A stretch of 16,857 nt of DNA. It comes from JBGTCY01 sp041748615 (lineage in GTDB: Bacteria; Bacteroidota; Bacteroidia; Chitinophagales; CAIOSU01). Both the position numbers and the translations under genes were made by a program. Each line of letters begins with the position of its first letter. Within the stretch, counting starts at the first letter, position 1. The stretch lies in NCBI GenBank assembly GCA_041748615.1, contig JBGTCY010000006.1, positions 1 to 16,857 on the forward strand, given 5' to 3'. This document shows positions 7,515 to 14,510 of this stretch, in pieces. The notes under the pieces were generated by a model. It saw only the letters and a list, made by a program, of their open reading frames with translations. It searched no databases and had not been told where the DNA came from.

Positions 7515-10340
7515 ATGTCCCTCGAAAAACATTACAACCCCAAAGCTGTCGAAGATAAATGGTACGCGCACTGGCTGAAGCATGAGTTTTTCAAATCCAC
7601 TCCTGATGAGCGCGAGCCGTTCACGATTGTCATTCCCCCGCCCAACGTGACGGGCGTGTTGCACATGGGGCACATGCTGAATAACACGCTGCAAGACGTG
7701 CTCATCCGCAAAGCGCGGTTAGAAGGGAAAAATGCCTGCTGGGTGCCGGGCACCGACCACGCTTCCATTGCCACGGAAGCAAAAGTGGTGCAGATGCTGC
7801 GCGAAAGAAAAATCAAAAAATCGGAACTCGCGCGCGATGAATTTCTGAATTACGCCTGGGAGTGGAAAGCAAAGTATGGCGGCATCATTTTGCAGCAATT
7901 GAAAAAAATAGGCGCTTCGGTGGATTGGGAGCGCGAGCATTTCACGATGGACGAGGCGTATCACAAAGCCGTCATCCGCGTGTTTGTGGATTTGCATAAA
8001 AAAGGATTTATCTATCGCGGCTTGCGCATGATTAACTGGGACTGCGAAGCACAAACAGCCCTCTCCAACGAAGAAGTGATTTACGCGGAGAATGGCGAAA
8101 AAAGTTTTCTCTACCATTTCAAATATCGCATTCAGGATACAGACGAACACATCATCATCGCCACACAGCGACCGGAAACGATTATGGGCGACACGGCTGT
8201 GGCAGTCAATCCAAATGACGAGCGCTACAAACATCTGATTGGCAAGATGGCGCTCGTGCCGATGATTAACCGCCCCGTTCCGATTATTACCGACAACTAT
8301 GTAGAAAAAGAATTCGGTACCGGCTGTCTGAAAGTGACGCCCGCCCATGACCAAAATGACTATGACATCGGAGTGCGCCACAACCTGCCCGTGATTGACA
8401 CGCTCAATCCCGATGGCACGCTGAACGAGCTTTGCGAAATTCCCGAATATGTCGGATTGGACCGTTTCAAAGTACGCAAGCTCGTAGTCGAAAGATTGCG
8501 CGAAGAAAACATTTTAGTGAAGGAAGAAGATTTCGTAACGCGCATCGGCAGAAGCGAGCGCACGAACTCCGTCATCGAGCCTCGCCTTTCGATGCAGTGG
8601 TTTATCCGCATGAAAGAAATTTCAAAACGCGCCCTCGAAGCCGTGGAGAATGACGAGGTGAAACTGCATCCCGAAAAATTCAAAAACACCTATCGCCACT
8701 GGATGGAAAACGTACGCGACTGGTGCATCAGTCGTCAGTTGTGGTGGGGGCAGCGCATTCCCGCGTGGTATGACGAGGCGGGGAATGTGTATGTGGCGGA
8801 GACGGAAGCGGAAGCTTTTGAGCAGTTTAATAAAAATGTCCATAGAGGGAAGTCCACAGTCCACGGTCAACAGTCCACGGACGACAGACGGCAGACGGCA
8901 AACGACAGCGGGAAGTCCACCGTGGGCAGTGGACTGTCGGCTATCGGCAAAGCAGCGAGCGTTGCCTCCTCTCCTCTTTCGGGGGAAACCGAGAGGGGGC
9001 TGTATCAAGACACAGACGTCCTCGATACCTGGGCATCCTCATGGCTATGGCCCATTGCGGTGTTTGATGGATTTAATGACAGATGTTTTGATAAAGAAAA
9101 AGGTAAAATCAACAAAGCCGCCAACCCGGAATTAAACTACTATTACCCTACTCAGATATTGATTACCGCACCTGAGATTTTATTTTTCTGGGTGGCGCGG
9201 ATGATGATTGCGGGGTATGAATATTTGGATGAAAAACCGTTTTCGGATGTGTATCTGCACGGCATCGTGCGCGACAAGCAGCGCAGGAAAATGTCGAAAT
9301 CTCTCGGCAACTCGCCTGACCCGCTGGATTTGATTGACAAGTATGGCGCGGATGGCGTGCGCATCGGCATGTTGTTATCCTCGCCTGCGGGCAATGATTT
9401 GTTATTTGATGAAAAGCTGTGTGAGCAGGGTAGAAATTTCTGCAACAAAATCTGGAACGCCCTGCGCCTCGTGAAAGGATGGAATATTTCCGATGAAAAA
9501 AATGAAGCGAACACGCCCGCAATCCTGTGGTTTGAAAACCGGCTCAATCAGGTCATCTTTCAGTTGGAAAATTCTTATGCCGATTACCGTATTTCGGAAG
9601 CGCTGCACACGCTCTACAATTTGATTTGGGACGACTTCTGTTCGTGGTATCTGGAGATGATAAAACCTGCCCCCTCTAACTCCCCCGAAGGAGGAGGACG
9701 GCTTGCGCTCGATAGCCATACTTATAATGTTACCATTGATTTTTTTGAAAAACTGATGCAGTTGGCGCATCCGTTTGTGCCATTTATTTCGGAGGAAATC
9801 TGGCACACGCTGAAAGAGCGCAATGAAAAAGACTGCATCACCGTGAGCCGCTATCCACAGAGTGAAAGCCCAAATGAAAATATTCTGAAGCAAGCCGAAA
9901 CCGCCAAGGAAATCATTAGCCGGGTACGCGAAGTACGGGCACAGGCAGGTATCAGTCCGAATGAAGCGGTCGCGATGTGCGCGATAACTAACAATGCTGC
10001 CGCTTATGATTTTTTCAAACCGTTGGTAACCAAACTCGCCAACCTGAGCGCATTTGATTTCGTTACGGAAGAAGCGGACAACGCCAAAACTTTTTTAGTC
10101 GGTACGGATAAATTTTTCCTGCACATACAAACCGAAATTAATCCCGAAGAGGAGCGCAAGAAGCTCACCGATGAAATCAATTACTTGAGAGGATTTATTC
10201 AATCCGTTCAGAAAAAATTGGGCAATGAGCGTTTCGTTGCAGGAGCGCCAGCGGAAGTAGTGGAAAAAGAAAAACAAAAACTCAGTGACGGTGAAATGAA
10301 ACTGAAGGCGTTGGAGGAGAGTTTGGAGAAGCTGAATTGA
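7515..10340 (+). CDS. valS: Valyl-tRNA synthetase ValS carrying two repeat-derived insertions
   Basis: A 941-residue cytoplasmic class Ia enzyme charging tRNA-Val with valine. Visible features are PPPNVTGVLHMGHML with the HIGH-type motif at 50-53, the CP1 editing domain including ATQRPETIMGDTAVAVN (about 215-232) and GTGCLKVTPAHDQND, and the motifs DTDVLDTWASSWLWP and FFWVARMM. K592-MSKS-596 lies in RRKMSKSLGNSPDP, the anticodon-binding domain is about 690-840, and a coiled-coil tRNA arm is at about 870-941. Bacteroidota ValS is usually about 875-880 residues. The excess here is explained by residues about 443-495 (H-R-G-K-S-T-V to E-R-G), a low-complexity stretch encoded by repeat DNA, and by about 720-733 (PSNSPEGGG...), encoded by a C/G-rich palindrome. 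All core motifs and the frame are intact, so the enzyme is expected to work. The start is ATG in an A-rich context with no strong Shine-Dalgarno, which is normal for this phylum. Confidence 0.97.
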   Translation: MSLEKHYNPKAVEDKWYAHWLKHEFFKSTPDEREPFTIVIPPPNVTGVLHMGHMLNNTLQDVLIRKARLEGKNACWVPGTDHASIATEAKVVQMLRERKIKKSELARDEFLNYAWEWKAKYGGIILQQLKKIGASVDWEREHFTMDEAYHKAVIRVFVDLHKKGFIYRGLRMINWDCEAQTALSNEEVIYAENGEKSFLYHFKYRIQDTDEHIIIATQRPETIMGDTAVAVNPNDERYKHLIGKMALVPMINRPVPIITDNYVEKEFGTGCLKVTPAHDQNDYDIGVRHNLPVIDTLNPDGTLNELCEIPEYVGLDRFKVRKLVVERLREENILVKEEDFVTRIGRSERTNSVIEPRLSMQWFIRMKEISKRALEAVENDEVKLHPEKFKNTYRHWMENVRDWCISRQLWWGQRIPAWYDEAGNVYVAETEAEAFEQFNKNVHRGKSTVHGQQSTDDRRQTANDSGKSTVGSGLSAIGKAASVASSPLSGETERGLYQDTDVLDTWASSWLWPIAVFDGFNDRCFDKEKGKINKAANPELNYYYPTQILITAPEILFFWVARMMIAGYEYLDEKPFSDVYLHGIVRDKQRRKMSKSLGNSPDPLDLIDKYGADGVRIGMLLSSPAGNDLLFDEKLCEQGRNFCNKIWNALRLVKGWNISDEKNEANTPAILWFENRLNQVIFQLENSYADYRISEALHTLYNLIWDDFCSWYLEMIKPAPSNSPEGGGRLALDSHTYNVTIDFFEKLMQLAHPFVPFISEEIWHTLKERNEKDCITVSRYPQSESPNENILKQAETAKEIISRVREVRAQAGISPNEAVAMCAITNNAAAYDFFKPLVTKLANLSAFDFVTEEADNAKTFLVGTDKFFLHIQTEINPEEERKKLTDEINYLRGFIQSVQKKLGNERFVAGAPAEVVEKEKQKLSDGEMKLKALEESLEKLN
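8847..8941 (+). repeat. GC-rich heptamer array inside valS
   Basis: From 8851 the sequence runs in 7-base steps for 13 units. AGTCCAC occurs at 8851, 8858, 8872 and 8914; AGACGGC at 8886 and 8893; related units fill the steps between (GGTCAAC, GGACGAC, AAACGAC, AGCGGGA) and the last three (CGTGGGC, AGTGGAC, TGTCGGC). GGGAAGTCCAC is an 11-base direct repeat (8847-8857 and 8910-8920), and AGTCCAC 8914-8920 pairs with GTGGACT 8929-8935 around an 8-base loop. Both units are free of stop codons in all six frames. The encoded peptide is serine-, threonine- and charge-rich. Confidence 0.85.
8963..9001 (+). repeat. C/G-rich palindromic element abutting the valS heptamer array
   Basis: A pyrimidine-rich arm is followed by a purine-rich arm. 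CCTCT 8973-8977 pairs with AGAGG 8992-8996 and CGG 8980-8982 with CCG 8989-8991, with a two-base TT bulge. It encodes ASSPLSGETERG, directly before the conserved YQDTDVLDTW block. It lies about 20 bases after the heptamer array, so the two elements together make one composite insertion. Confidence 0.6.
9672..9713 (+). repeat. Second C/G-rich palindromic insertion in valS
   Basis: CTCCCCC 9680-9686 faces GGAGGAG 9690-9696 across a GAA loop (one C/A mismatch). The codons give PSNSPEGGGRLALD where other Bacteroidota ValS have only a short linker between WYLEMIKPA and TYxxTIxFF. By comparison with remembered family sequence, about 9 residues are extra. The C-run/G-run layout resembles the palindrome at 8963-9001. 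Confidence 0.6.
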
Positions 10341-10389
10341 AAGTGTAAATCTATGTTTATCCTTAACTTAGTGTAGTAAAAACACGAAG

Positions 10390-10995
10390 ATGAGCGATGA
10401 ACCCCTTAAAGTAGAAGAACCCGACCTGTCCGGCACTTACACTGCCCGCGACTATCTCTCCTGGCAAATGGATGAGTTGGTGGAACTGATTAGAGGGAAG
10501 ATTTACAAAATGTCGCCCGCGCCCGCCAGCAATCATCAGCGGATTTCACGGGAACTTCAATTCCATTTTTACAAATTTTTTCAAAATAAAAAATGTGAAT
10601 TTTTTGATGCGCCTTTTGACGTTTATTTAATCAAACATGGTGAGAATTACAAAGACGCTAAAAATATTGTCGAACCGGATTTATGTGTGATTTGCGATGT
10701 AACCAAAATCAAAAAGTTCGGTTGCGTTGGCGCGCCTGATTTGATTGTTGAAATTCTTTCGCCTTCCACCTCTCGAAAAGACCAAAAAGAAAAATTTGAA
10801 TTATATGAAGAGTTTGGTGTGCGGGAATATTGGCTCGTTTCACCGGAGAACCGCTCAGTCATTCTGAATGTCCTTGAAAAAAACAAATACAAAACATTTC
10901 GCCCCGTTACTTCAGGTGAAAAAATGCACTCAGCTATTTTCCCGGATTTGGTGATTGACCTTGAAGATGTTTTTAAAAACGTCAAAGATTATTAA
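10390..10995 (+). CDS. Uma2-family (DUF820) putative endonuclease
   Basis: A 201-residue protein of the Uma2/DUF820 family, which has a PD-(D/E)XK nuclease fold and is common in multiple copies in cyanobacteria and Bacteroidota. Diagnostic pieces are LVELIRGKIYKMSPAPASNHQRIS (E32), IVEPDLCVICD (D97) and APDLIVEILSPSTSRKDQKEKFELYEEFGVREYWLVSPE (E121 as the E of EIL, then D131 and K133/K135), all in the expected order. Active-site acids are therefore present. The biological role of Uma2 proteins is not established; a mobile-element or DNA-processing role has been suggested. It lies 49 bases after valS on the same strand, with a TAACTTAG box at 10364-10371 (one mismatch to TAnnTTTG) that could give it its own promoter. 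Length is typical and the gene looks intact. The ATG gives a normal N-terminus. Confidence 0.88.
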   Translation: MSDEPLKVEEPDLSGTYTARDYLSWQMDELVELIRGKIYKMSPAPASNHQRISRELQFHFYKFFQNKKCEFFDAPFDVYLIKHGENYKDAKNIVEPDLCVICDVTKIKKFGCVGAPDLIVEILSPSTSRKDQKEKFELYEEFGVREYWLVSPENRSVILNVLEKNKYKTFRPVTSGEKMHSAIFPDLVIDLEDVFKNVKDY

Positions 10996-11098
10996 AAGGA
11001 TTTTCAAAGTAAATTTTTACTTAACATTTAATTACCATCCAAAGCAACATTTTAAGTTTTATTTTAGCCTGACTGATTCATTTAAACTTTTTTAACTT

Positions 11099-12316
11099 AT
11101 GAACTTTCAACATTCAGAAAAAACACTTGCCTACATCCAAAAAATCAAAACTTTCATCGATCAAAAAATCAAGCCGGTGGAATTCGATTATTTTAAAAAC
11201 CTGCTGGCGAAAAATCATGGAGGCGATTGGAAGCAATGGCAGGGTTCCCCGCTGATTGAAGATTTGAAAGCACTGGCGAAAGCGGAAGGATTGTGGAATC
11301 TCTTTTTACCTGACGCGAAATTAGGTGCAGGATTGAAAGTAGTGGAATACGCCCCTCTTGCGGAGGAAATGGGCAGAAGTTTCATTGCGCCCGAAGTATT
11401 CAACTGCAACGCACCCGACACGGGCAACATGGAAGTGTTGTATCATTACGGCTCTGATGCGCAGAAGGAACAGTGGCTCACGCCTTTGCTCAATGGCGAA
11501 ATCCGCTCCGCTTTTTGCATGACTGAACCGGATGTGGCTTCCTCGGACGCGACCAACATGCAGGCAACCGCTATTGTGAAAGGCGATGAAATCATCCTCA
11601 ACGGCAGGAAGTGGTGGACGACCGGTATCGGCAACCCGCGCTGCAAACTGATAATTTTCATGGGACTCACCGACCCCAATGCGCCCCGTCACGGACAACA
11701 CAGCATGGTGCTCGTGCCGGTGGATACTCCGGGAGTTAAAGTTGAACGGATGCTGACGGTTTTTGGAGAATATGACGAGCCGTTCGGACATGGCGAGGTG
11801 TCGTTTACTGACGTGCGCGTACCATTGAGTAACATGATTGCCGGAGCAGGGCGCGGCTTTGAAATCGCGCAAGGAAGGCTTGGTCCCGGGCGCATTCATC
11901 ATTGCATGAGGTGCATCGGGGCGGCTGAAGAAGCGTTGCGTTTGATGATTGAGCGCGGCAAATCCCGTGTCGCTTTCGGAAAACCCATTATCAATCTCGG
12001 AGGCAACCGCGAACGCATTGCCGATGCGAGGATTGCCATTGACCAGGCGCGACTACTCACGCTCTACGCAGCCTGGAAAATTGACACAGATGGCGTTTTC
12101 AGCGCGATGACCGAAATCTCAGCCATCAAAGTCGTTGCTCCGAATGTATTGCAAGAAGTAGTGGATGAAGCGATTCAGATGCACGGTGGTGCGGGACTCT
12201 CGCACGACTTTCCACTCACTGCCATGTTTGCCAACGCCCGCACACTGCGCATTGCCGATGGCCCGGATGCCGTTCATCGAGGATTAATCGCACGGTTCGA
12301 GTTGGGGAAATATTAA
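11099..12316 (+). CDS. Acyl-CoA dehydrogenase, ACAD10/11-type
   Basis: A 405-residue FAD enzyme that introduces a trans-2 double bond in an acyl-CoA, passing electrons to electron-transfer flavoprotein. The usual three-part fold is visible: an N-terminal helical domain, the beta domain with CMTEPDVASSDATNMQ and NGRKWWTTGIGNP (FAD/substrate contacts), and a C-terminal helical domain with RIHHCMRCIGAAEEAL and QMHGGAGLSHDFPL. The catalytic segment near the end reads R-I-A-D387-G-P-D-A-V-H, so an aspartate stands where most family members have the glutamate of 'YEGT'. The ADGPD form and LGPGRIHHCMR are typical of ACAD10/ACAD11-like dehydrogenases, so this marks the subfamily rather than a defect. 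The substrate is unknown; long- or branched-chain acyl-CoAs are likely. No ETF or other beta-oxidation gene is adjacent. Its end lies 21 bases from the convergent apbE-like gene. Confidence 0.92.
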   Translation: MNFQHSEKTLAYIQKIKTFIDQKIKPVEFDYFKNLLAKNHGGDWKQWQGSPLIEDLKALAKAEGLWNLFLPDAKLGAGLKVVEYAPLAEEMGRSFIAPEVFNCNAPDTGNMEVLYHYGSDAQKEQWLTPLLNGEIRSAFCMTEPDVASSDATNMQATAIVKGDEIILNGRKWWTTGIGNPRCKLIIFMGLTDPNAPRHGQHSMVLVPVDTPGVKVERMLTVFGEYDEPFGHGEVSFTDVRVPLSNMIAGAGRGFEIAQGRLGPGRIHHCMRCIGAAEEALRLMIERGKSRVAFGKPIINLGGNRERIADARIAIDQARLLTLYAAWKIDTDGVFSAMTEISAIKVVAPNVLQEVVDEAIQMHGGAGLSHDFPLTAMFANARTLRIADGPDAVHRGLIARFELGKY

Positions 12317-12337
12317 TGTTCCGAAGATTATTTGAAC

Positions 12338-13429
12338 TTATTGACTTCTTTCCGATTTCACCTTTTTTGAAAAATCCCCGGTTGCTAATGTTTCAAAATT
12401 CTCATTATCTCCCGCATAAATAAAATACGCAGCGGCATCAGTTATCTCATTCATCATTGCTTGTGCCCTGTCAACACCCATGACCATACAGGCTGTAGCC
12501 AATGCATCCGCAAGAGCGCAATTATCCGCAATTACCGAAACACTCAATGTGTTGTTGATTTCAGGATACCCGGTTAACGGGTTTATCGTATGCACATATT
12601 TTTTTCCATCTTTCAAATAAAAATTCCGGTAATTACCCGAAGTCGCTAATGATTGATTTTCAAGAAAGATGACTGTTTGAATTTTTCTTTCTCCTTCCTC
12701 AACCGGCTTGTCAATTCCGATAGACCAAAATACATTACGGGCGTTTTTCCCTTTGGCACGCACCTCCCCTCCTATTTCAACCATATAATTTCCTATTCCT
12801 TTTGATTCCAGCAAAGCGGCAACAACATCAACGCCAAACCCTTTCGCGACAGCGCTGAAATCCAATGCCATCCATGGATTTTCTTTTTTGATAAAATATT
12901 TTATTTCATTTTTATTGAAAGATGTTTCCTTAAACATGATTTTAGAAAATCCTGTCAGTATTAGAAGACTATCAATCAAAGTCGAATCAGGAACAATATT
13001 TTTCTGAGGACCAAAACCCCAGACATTCACTAATGGCATCACAGTGGGGTCAAAAGAACCGTTTGAAATTTCAAATACTTTTTTAGATATTTTAAACACC
13101 TCTGCGAAAAGGCTATCCACTTCAAACCAGTTTGTATCCTGAACCGCATTAAAGCGGGAAATCAAAGAAGAATCAATATAGGTGGACATGGAAAGGTTTA
13201 CCGCAATTAAAACAGAATCAACATGATTGCCAAAATTGCGCTGCAAAGAATCCAGATACTTGATGGAATAAGTGGTGCCCATCGTTTTTCCCCTGAGATG
13301 AAAGAACGCTGGTGATTTATCTGAACGGCACGCTGATAAAAAAACCGTTAGCGATAAAATGATGAATAGCGATAAGGGAAAGGATTTGAAAATATAATGA
13401 TTTTCACATAGTGCATTTTTTAAGTACAT
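12338..13429 (-). CDS. apbE: FAD:protein FMN transferase (ApbE-type lipoprotein)
   Basis: A 363-residue lipoprotein that attaches FMN from FAD to a threonine of target redox proteins (for example NqrB/C or RnfD/G) on the outer side of the membrane, using Mg2+. With the ATG at 13429, a hydrophobic signal (SLFIILSLTVFLSAC) ends in a lipobox. Family motifs follow in order: MGTTYSIKY, MSTYIDSSLISRFN, GSFDPTVMPLVNVWGFGP, LDFSAVAKGFGVD, VEIGGEVRAKGKN, ATSGNYRNF, HTINPLTGYP and ALADALATACMVMG (metal-binding Asp/Thr). All key positions look intact. The frame can be opened 27 bases earlier from a TTG at 13456, but the ATG gives the better signal peptide. No target flavoprotein gene (nqr, rnf) is in the window. 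The upstream side carries the REP-like element, and the downstream side is convergent with the acyl-CoA dehydrogenase gene. Confidence 0.93.
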   Translation of the reverse strand: MYLKNALCENHYIFKSFPLSLFIILSLTVFLSACRSDKSPAFFHLRGKTMGTTYSIKYLDSLQRNFGNHVDSVLIAVNLSMSTYIDSSLISRFNAVQDTNWFEVDSLFAEVFKISKKVFEISNGSFDPTVMPLVNVWGFGPQKNIVPDSTLIDSLLILTGFSKIMFKETSFNKNEIKYFIKKENPWMALDFSAVAKGFGVDVVAALLESKGIGNYMVEIGGEVRAKGKNARNVFWSIGIDKPVEEGERKIQTVIFLENQSLATSGNYRNFYLKDGKKYVHTINPLTGYPEINNTLSVSVIADNCALADALATACMVMGVDRAQAMMNEITDAAAYFIYAGDNENFETLATGDFSKKVKSERSQ

Positions 13430-13485
13430 TACAGAATCTTTAAGATTTAATTTCAATATTATTCGACAAAAAAACTTGTTTTGGA

Positions 13486-13572
13486 CTAAAGCCTATTGAC
13501 GGGCATTCTATAGCCCAGCGCTTTAGCGCTGGGTTAAAGAATAAAACCAAAGCCTGGCATGGCTTTAGCCCG
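13486..13572. repeat. REP-like double-hairpin intergenic element
   Basis: CCCAGCGC (13514-13521) and GCGCTGGG (13526-13533) form a perfect 8-base stem with a TTTA loop. AAAGCC (13549-13554) and GGCTTT (13561-13566) form a second hairpin. Outer arms CTAAAGCC (13486-13493) with GGCTTTAG (13561-13568), and CGGGC (13500-13504) with GCCCG (13568-13572), enclose the set and offer alternative pairing. It lies between two - strand genes. This clover-like layout resembles REP elements mobilised in trans by REP-associated tyrosine transposases (IS200/IS605-related). No such transposase is in the window. Confidence 0.7.
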
Positions 13573-13632
13573 CATAAGTCGGTTCATAGTGAATGAAATT
13601 AGAGAATTCAATAGAACAAGTTAAAAAATATA

Positions 13633-14196
13633 TTATAAATTAGTTGAAGTCAATTCCAGTCCAACTAACCCCGTGCGCATTACTTCGCCATAAACAGGGG
13701 ACCAGTAAGTGTATTCCACATCGATATCATAATCATGGCGAATACGGATTTCAGAACAAATAAAAACTCCGGAAAATGTATTGATTTCTACTCCATTTCT
13801 GAGTACAAGATAAATATCCAAACCGCGATTCAAGAAGTCGGGCGATTGCCAGGTTTCTCCGACCTGGGCATTGCATTTATAAATTCTTCTTCCGTCAGTT
13901 TTTGATTCTCCATGTTTGTAAGCGCATAGATAACCACCTTCGGAAAACCAATATACCGTGTCAGCCGCGTTGCCAACAATGGTTTCAGTGATTTTAAAAA
14001 CGCTATCGGCTTCCGCTGTTATTTGCCTGCGAAAAACACGATGTATAAAATTCTCAGTACGGTCGTAGGTCCAGATGTTACCTGTTTTCAGAAAATTACA
14101 ATCGGAGGGGCGGAAGTTATCATCTTTTGTGCATGCTGAAAAGACTGTTGCAAGACAGAATGCGAAAAAGATTTTTGAAAAATTCAAGTTGAGCAA
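13633..14196 (-). CDS. Lipoprotein of unknown function
   Basis: A 187-residue protein with a lipoprotein signal (KIFFAFCLATVFSAC, lipid cysteine at residue 22) followed by the acidic TKDD spacer common in Bacteroidota outer-membrane lipoproteins. The mature part looks all-beta: GNIWTYDRTENF, FKITETIVGNAADTVYWFSEGGYLCAYKHG, GETWQSPDFL, GVFICSEIRIRH, YTYWSPVYGEVMRTGL. The pattern 'GNxWxY...GVYxCxxIRxxH...YWxPxxGxVMRTG' resembles lipocalin-like lipoproteins that follow a 'Tapi/DUF' pattern, but I do not recognise a named family and assign no function. No ATG starts this frame; TTG at 14196 or TTG at 14187 must serve, so the N-terminus is uncertain by three residues. It is divergent from ald. Confidence 0.7.
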   Translation of the reverse strand: MLNLNFSKIFFAFCLATVFSACTKDDNFRPSDCNFLKTGNIWTYDRTENFIHRVFRRQITAEADSVFKITETIVGNAADTVYWFSEGGYLCAYKHGESKTDGRRIYKCNAQVGETWQSPDFLNRGLDIYLVLRNGVEINTFSGVFICSEIRIRHDYDIDVEYTYWSPVYGEVMRTGLVGLELTSTNL

Positions 14197-14271
14197 AGTG
14201 AGTGGTTTTGTTACTGTTGGAAAGATAAGAGAACTGAATTTATTTGAGATTACTCGTTAGGTAATGTTGTT

Positions 14272-14330
14272 AAAAAAACATCCTCAATTTATGCTAATCA
14301 GATGTTAGACTTTAGATTGAGGAATTTTTT
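14272..14330 (+). terminator. Hairpin with flanking A/T runs in the divergent gap
   Basis: TCCTCAAT (14281-14288) and ATTGAGGA (14316-14323) make a perfect 8-base stem with a 27-base loop. An A7 run precedes it and a T6 run (14325-14330) follows, which is the look of an intrinsic terminator readable in both directions. No gene on either strand ends here, so it would serve only an unannotated short transcript or a leader. Confidence 0.3.
14300..14320 (+). repeat. AT-rich heptamer array, copy 3 (three units)
   Basis: AGATGTT, AGACTTT and AGATTGA run in exact 7-base steps. The first bases of the block (ATCAGATnTTAGA) match the array at 5800-5823. It forms part of the hairpin loop and right arm described for this region. 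Confidence 0.6.
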
Positions 14331-14486
14331 CTGAAAATATGCCCTAAAGTCATGAAATTCTCAATTTTTGTTGGTCAATTGTGCCTTTACTCTCTGCTCC
14401 TGTCTAATGAAGCAGCATGATTTATTTTCAACTTTATATTCATGTTTTGTTGAAAAAAACTAAATGAGTTCATTGAAATATTGAAT

Positions 14487-14494
14487 TATTTTTG
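14487..14494 (+). promoter_or_regulatory. Candidate -7 promoter box for ald
   Basis: TATTTTTG matches TAnnTTTG exactly and ends 16 bases before the ald ATG, implying a leader of about 10 bases. No TTG or TTTG lies at the usual -33 spacing, so recognition may be weak or regulated. Confidence 0.45.
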
Positions 14495-14510
14495 AACAAA
14501 ATCAAAAAAT

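Larger units (their letters stand above)
14197..14510. other. 314-base divergent intergenic region
   Basis: No convincing coding frame is seen. It holds a third AT-rich heptamer array (14300-14320), an inverted repeat TCCTCAAT 14281-14288 with ATTGAGGA 14316-14323 flanked by A and T runs, and the ald promoter box near its right end. The rest is AT-rich sequence in which I see nothing further. Confidence 0.6.

Noticed and set aside
7361..7558. A 65-residue + strand frame between the hydrolase and valS
   Set aside because: It overlaps the valS start, runs through small repeats, and has no recognisable protein features.
8847..8941. The phased repeats as a CRISPR array
   Set aside because: Unit length is 7 bases with no spacers, it lies inside a coding gene, and there are no cas genes.
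8843..9001. The extra stretch in ValS as an intein
   Set aside because: It is only about 53 residues, has no Cys/Ser/Thr splice junction with a terminal His-Asn, and shows no intein blocks; its DNA is plainly repetitive.
8622..9135. Overlapping open frames across the valS insertion (- strand 8622-9008, + strand 8770-9135) as extra genes
   Set aside because: They are open because the repeat units lack stops in all frames; they have no start context, and their peptides show only repeats and shadows of valS.
7515..10340. valS as a pseudogene or frameshifted gene because of its repeats
   Set aside because: A single uninterrupted frame includes every class I motif, both sides of each insertion, and the C-terminal arm.
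11099..12316. The acyl-CoA dehydrogenase as a catalytically dead variant, because Asp387 replaces Glu
   Set aside because: The ADGPD form is, to my knowledge, characteristic of the ACAD10/11 subfamily, and the rest of the enzyme is intact.
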